64,000 nucleotides of DNA, taken from Sphingopyxis sp. FD7. Lineage in GTDB: Bacteria > Pseudomonadota > Alphaproteobacteria > Sphingomonadales > Sphingomonadaceae. The notes beneath the pieces were generated by a model. That model did no database searches and was not told where the DNA came from. It worked only from the letters and a program-made list of their open reading frames with translations. The position numbers were made by a program, and so were the translations under genes. Position 1 is the first letter of the stretch. Each line of letters starts with the position of its first letter. Below, in pieces: positions 61,146 through 64,000 of the stretch. Location: positions 3,589,501-3,653,500 of the forward strand of contig NZ_AP017898.1 of the NCBI RefSeq assembly GCF_003609835.1. Direction: 5' to 3'.

Positions 61146-61754
61146 TTACGGACGCCATGCGAGAAATCTCTCTAATGTCGCAAGGCCATAGGCCTGGCTT
61201 TTTTCGGGGTGGAACTGGACGCCGATCATATTGTCGCGGCCGACGGCGGCGGTGAAAGGTCCGCCATGGCTGCTCGTCGCGAGCACGTCGGCGGCATCGG
61301 CGAAATGATAGCCGTGGAGAAAATAGGCCTCGCCCGCCGCGATCACCGGATGCGCCGCCACTGGCACAATGTCGTTCCAGCCCATGTGCGGGATGCGTAA
61401 GGCAGGCGCGGGATCGAACGCGCGCACGGTGCCGCCAATCCAGCCGAGACCCTTGTGCGTGCCATGCTCCTCGCCCGCATCGGCGAGCAATTGCATCCCG
61501 ACGCAAATACCGAGGAAGGGCGCGCCTTCACCCCGCACCCGCCGCTCCATCGCCGCGATCAACCCGGGAATCGCCGACAACCCGTTCATGCAGGCGGCGA
61601 ACGCGCCGACGCCGGGCAGCACGATCCGGTCGGCGCTGGCCACGACATCGGGATCGGCGGTAACGGCAACATTCTCCGCGCCCGCCGCGACGAGCGCATT
61701 ATGCACCGAGCGAAGATTGCCCGCGCCATAGTCGATCAGGGCAATGGCGGTCAT
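61146..61754 (-). CDS. hisH: Imidazole glycerol phosphate synthase glutaminase subunit HisH
   Basis: Class I glutamine amidotransferase of 202 residues that supplies ammonia to HisF. Nucleophile Cys84 in PFLGICVGMQLL, oxyanion strand GVGAFAACM, and the His-Glu pair in VQFHPEKS near residue 182. It starts 9 nt after the hisB stop. Confidence 0.96.
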   Translation of the reverse strand: MTAIALIDYGAGNLRSVHNALVAAGAENVAVTADPDVVASADRIVLPGVGAFAACMNGLSAIPGLIAAMERRVRGEGAPFLGICVGMQLLADAGEEHGTHKGLGWIGGTVRAFDPAPALRIPHMGWNDIVPVAAHPVIAAGEAYFLHGYHFADAADVLATSSHGGPFTAAVGRDNMIGVQFHPEKSQAYGLATLERFLAWRP

Positions 61755-61763
61755 CGGCTGGTC

Positions 61764-62351
61764 CTACAGGACGCCCTTGGTGCTGGGGATCGCATCGCCC
61801 TTGCGCGGGTCGATCTCGACCGCCTGGCGCAGCGCGCGCGCGAGCGCCTTGTACATGCTTTCGGCGATATGATGGTTGTTCTCGCCATAGAGCGTTTCGA
61901 TGTGCAGCGTGATGCCCGCGGTCTGCGCAAAGCTGTGAAACCAGTGCGGAAACATCTCGGTGTCCATCTCGCCGAGGCGTGGCTGCGAGAAGCCCGATTT
62001 GTAGACGCAGTGCGGGCGCCCCGAAATGTCGAGCACGCAGCGCGTCAGTGTCTCGTCCATCGGCGCGTGCGCCTCGCCGTAGCGCGCGATGCCGCGCTTG
62101 TCGCCGAGCGCCTTGGCGACCGCTTCGCCGAGCGCGAGCGCCGAATCCTCGACCGTGTGATGCTGGTCGATATGAAGGTCGCCCTTCACCGCCATCGAAA
62201 TGTCGATCAGCGAGTGGCGCGACAATTGTTCGACCATATGGTCGAGGAAACCGATGCCCGTGGACACCGAATAATCGCCCGTCCCGTCGAGATTGACGGT
62301 GATCGCGATATCCGTTTCCTTGGTTGTGCGCTGGACGGTGGCGGTTCGCAT
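61764..62351 (-). CDS. hisB: Imidazoleglycerol-phosphate dehydratase HisB
   Basis: Monofunctional dehydratase of 195 residues. Metal-binding motifs [46 protein letters not shown] and [19 protein letters not shown]. The start [15 protein letters not shown] was chosen over a longer frame that would overlap the divergent sspB start. First gene of the hisB-H-A-F run. Confidence 0.97.
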   Translation of the reverse strand: MRTATVQRTTKETDIAITVNLDGTGDYSVSTGIGFLDHMVEQLSRHSLIDISMAVKGDLHIDQHHTVEDSALALGEAVAKALGDKRGIARYGEAHAPMDETLTRCVLDISGRPHCVYKSGFSQPRLGEMDTEMFPHWFHSFAQTAGITLHIETLYGENNHHIAESMYKALARALRQAVEIDPRKGDAIPSTKGVL

Positions 62352-62460
62352 GACATGCCCCTTAGACGCTATTTTTCGCGTTGCAAGGCGACTCTGTCCG
62401 CCTCTATCCCCCCTCGACCCCCCTTGACCAGCGCGCCCGGCCCGTCCATCCCCCTCGGCC

Positions 62461-62943
62461 ATGAGTGACGACGTCCGCGACAGCCTGATTCCCTATGACG
62501 AAATCGTGCAGGATGCGCTGCGCGCGGTGGTCGGCCGCGTGTTGTCGCAGGTCGAGGGGACCGACAGCCTGCCCGGTGAGCATCATTTCTATATCACCTT
62601 CAAGACGCAGGCGCCTGGTGTCGACATTCCCGCGCATCTGGTCGCCAAGTTCCCCGACGAAATGACGATCGTGCTCCAGAACCGCTTCTGGGATCTGACC
62701 GTTGCCGAGGATCATTTCAGCGTCGGCCTGTCGTTCAACCAGACGCCGTCGACCCTGATCGTCCCCTATGCCGCGATCACCGCCTTCGTCGATCCGTCGG
62801 TCGATTTCGGCCTGCAGTTCCAGGTCAGCGACGACGGCGCCGCCGAGCCCGAACCGCATGACGAAGCCGATAATGATCGCCCCGAAGTATCGACCGAGGA
62901 CGGGTCGAACGTCGTGACGGTGGACTTCGGCAAGAAAAGATAG
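62461..62943 (+). CDS. sspB: SspB family ClpXP adaptor
   Basis: Protein of 160 residues: [102 protein letters not shown]. This is the alphaproteobacterial SspB fold, followed by an acidic linker and a short basic ClpX-binding tail ([10 protein letters not shown]). It delivers ssrA-tagged proteins to ClpXP. Divergent from hisB with about 110 nt between. Confidence 0.93.
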   Translation: MSDDVRDSLIPYDEIVQDALRAVVGRVLSQVEGTDSLPGEHHFYITFKTQAPGVDIPAHLVAKFPDEMTIVLQNRFWDLTVAEDHFSVGLSFNQTPSTLIVPYAAITAFVDPSVDFGLQFQVSDDGAAEPEPHDEADNDRPEVSTEDGSNVVTVDFGKKR

Positions 62944-62947
62944 CGAC

Positions 62948-63259
62948 GTGGCCAGGCTGTGGCCGCCGACGCGCTTCTGGCAATTTTGGGCCCTTGCGGG
63001 CATGGTCGTGCTGACCGCCGCCTTCTGGTGGGGGGTCCAAGGTTATGCGCTGTTTGAAAGCGGCGCGCCGCGCGGGCAGATCGCCGACGGGCTGCTGCGC
63101 TTCAGCCTGCTTATCCTGACGCCGGCGCTGCTGCTCGTCTGGCTCGCTGCGGCGTGGCTGCGCCGCCGCGTCGGCGATTTGGGATATTGGCAGATGCTCG
63201 GCCTCGTCGCGATGATCTGGGCAGGGGCGGTGCTGGTGACGAGGATGCTCGCGGCATGA
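62948..63259 (+). CDS. Small membrane protein, unknown function
   Basis: Protein of 103 residues with GTG start, 4 nt after sspB. Three hydrophobic helices ([56 protein letters not shown]). No family recognised. The stop overlaps the fumC start (ATGA), so it is cotranslated with fumC. Confidence 0.7.
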   Translation: MARLWPPTRFWQFWALAGMVVLTAAFWWGVQGYALFESGAPRGQIADGLLRFSLLILTPALLLVWLAAAWLRRRVGDLGYWQMLGLVAMIWAGAVLVTRMLAA

Positions 63260-64000
63260 GGAGAGCACGAACCGAAAGCGACAGTATCGGCGCGATCGAG
63301 GTGCCCGCCGATGCCTATTGGGGCGCGCAGACCGAGCGCAGCCGCCACAATTTTGCTTTTCCCGCGCACGAACGCATGCCGATGCCCATCGTCCACGCGC
63401 TCGCGCGGATCAAGGGCGCGGCGGCGCGGGTCAATCGCGCGCACGGGCTGGACCGAACGCTCGCCGACGCCATTGCCGCCGCCGCCGATGCGGTGGCGGC
63501 GGGCGAGCATGACGATCAGTTCCCCCTCGCGATCTGGCAGACGGGCAGCGGCACCCAGTCGAACATGAACGTGAACGAGGTGATCGCGGGGATCGCCAAC
63601 GAGGCGCTCGCGGGCACGCGCGGCGGCAAGGCCCCCGTCCATCCCAACGACCATGTCAACATGGGGCAATCGTCGAACGACAGCTTTCCGACCGCACTGC
63701 ATGTCGCGGTCGCGGTCGAAACCACCGCGCGGCTGCTGCCCGCGCTCACGCGGCTGACCGACGCGCTCGACGCCAAGGCGCGGGCGTGGGGGGACATTGT
63801 CAAGATCGGCCGCACGCACCTGCAGGACGCGACCCCCCTGACCCTGGGCCAGGAGTTTTCGGGCTATGCCGCGCAGCTCATCGCCTGCCGCGCGCGGATC
63901 GAGGGCGCGCTGGCGCACAATATCTGCAAGCTCGCGCAGGGGGGCACTGCGGTCGGCACCGGATTGAACGCCCCCGCGGGCTTCGACGCCGCAATGGCCG
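63256..64000 (+). CDS. fumC: Class II fumarate hydratase FumC, 5' part
   Basis: Fumarase of the TCA cycle, first 248 residues visible. ATG at 63256 overlaps the preceding stop. Family segments: [68 protein letters not shown] (substrate site) and [21 protein letters not shown]. The signature GSS loop lies beyond the window. It has no iron-sulfur ligands, as expected for class II. Confidence 0.95.
   Translation, partial: MRRARTESDSIGAIEVPADAYWGAQTERSRHNFAFPAHERMPMPIVHALARIKGAAARVNRAHGLDRTLADAIAAAADAVAAGEHDDQFPLAIWQTGSGTQSNMNVNEVIAGIANEALAGTRGGKAPVHPNDHVNMGQSSNDSFPTALHVAVAVETTARLLPALTRLTDALDAKARAWGDIVKIGRTHLQDATPLTLGQEFSGYAAQLIACRARIEGALAHNICKLAQGGTAVGTGLNAPAGFDAAMA

Overview
The window is G+C-rich, densely coding DNA from an alphaproteobacterium, most likely a Sphingomonadales member. 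A Sphingopyxis-like host is an inference from the ketoacyl-synthase/Ca-H antiporter/his/sspB/fumC neighbourhood and the many 'CATCCCGGC'-type palindromes between chromosomal genes. About 1-53.2 kb is one part of a large integrative/conjugative element (ICE). About 53.5-64 kb is ordinary chromosome. No integrase, tRNA or rRNA gene is visible, so the other ICE end lies beyond position 1.

Conjugation backbone (mostly minus strand). Positions 1-7.5 kb hold trbB-C-D-E-J-K-L-F-G, a P-type mating-pore operon whose genes touch or overlap. At 23.8-31.7 kb are the DNA-processing and replication genes: copG-like, traG coupling protein, DUF3363 relaxase, lytic transglycosylase, DUF736, traF peptidase, DUF2840, a RepA-type initiator with three 23-24 bp iterons beside it, and an AlpA-like regulator. 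At 36.6-51.7 kb are ICE accessory genes: DUF6499/DUF2285 (frameshifted), DUF2285, XRE regulator, DUF736, DUF2493, Toprim primase-like, a giant methyltransferase/strawberry-notch helicase, DUF6117, ParB and DUF932.

Two cargo slots are filled with anti-phage genes. Slot 1 (7.6-23.5 kb) lies between copG and trbB and splits the transfer operon. In transcription order it carries a winged-helix regulator, N6-methyltransferase and ECK-nuclease operon; a lone DUF2971 gene; a Hachiman-like HamA/HamB pair; and an MmeI-like methyltransferase, SF2 helicase and GIY-YIG nuclease operon. Slot 2 (31.9-36.5 kb) lies between alpA and the DUF6499/2285 gene, on the plus strand. It carries a Septu-like ATPase/HNH pair, then a retron-like unit: a predicted msr-msd RNA, an unannotated 42-residue hydrophobic peptide gene, a small XRE-HTH protein and a reverse transcriptase with the retron VTG motif and an unusual WVDD active site. 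This retron-like unit is the best candidate for an incompletely described system.

Several non-coding structures recur. A hairpin covers the Shine-Dalgarno of trbB. Two long nested hairpins (38.7 and 41.8 kb) precede DUF736 and DUF2493. A near-duplicate leader precedes both parB and DUF932. Palindromic operator candidates precede the regulators. The chromosomal part contains panE-like, a small exported protein, lysR, a TSUP transporter, a FabH-like synthase, chaA, hisF-hisA-hisH-hisB, sspB and the start of fumC.
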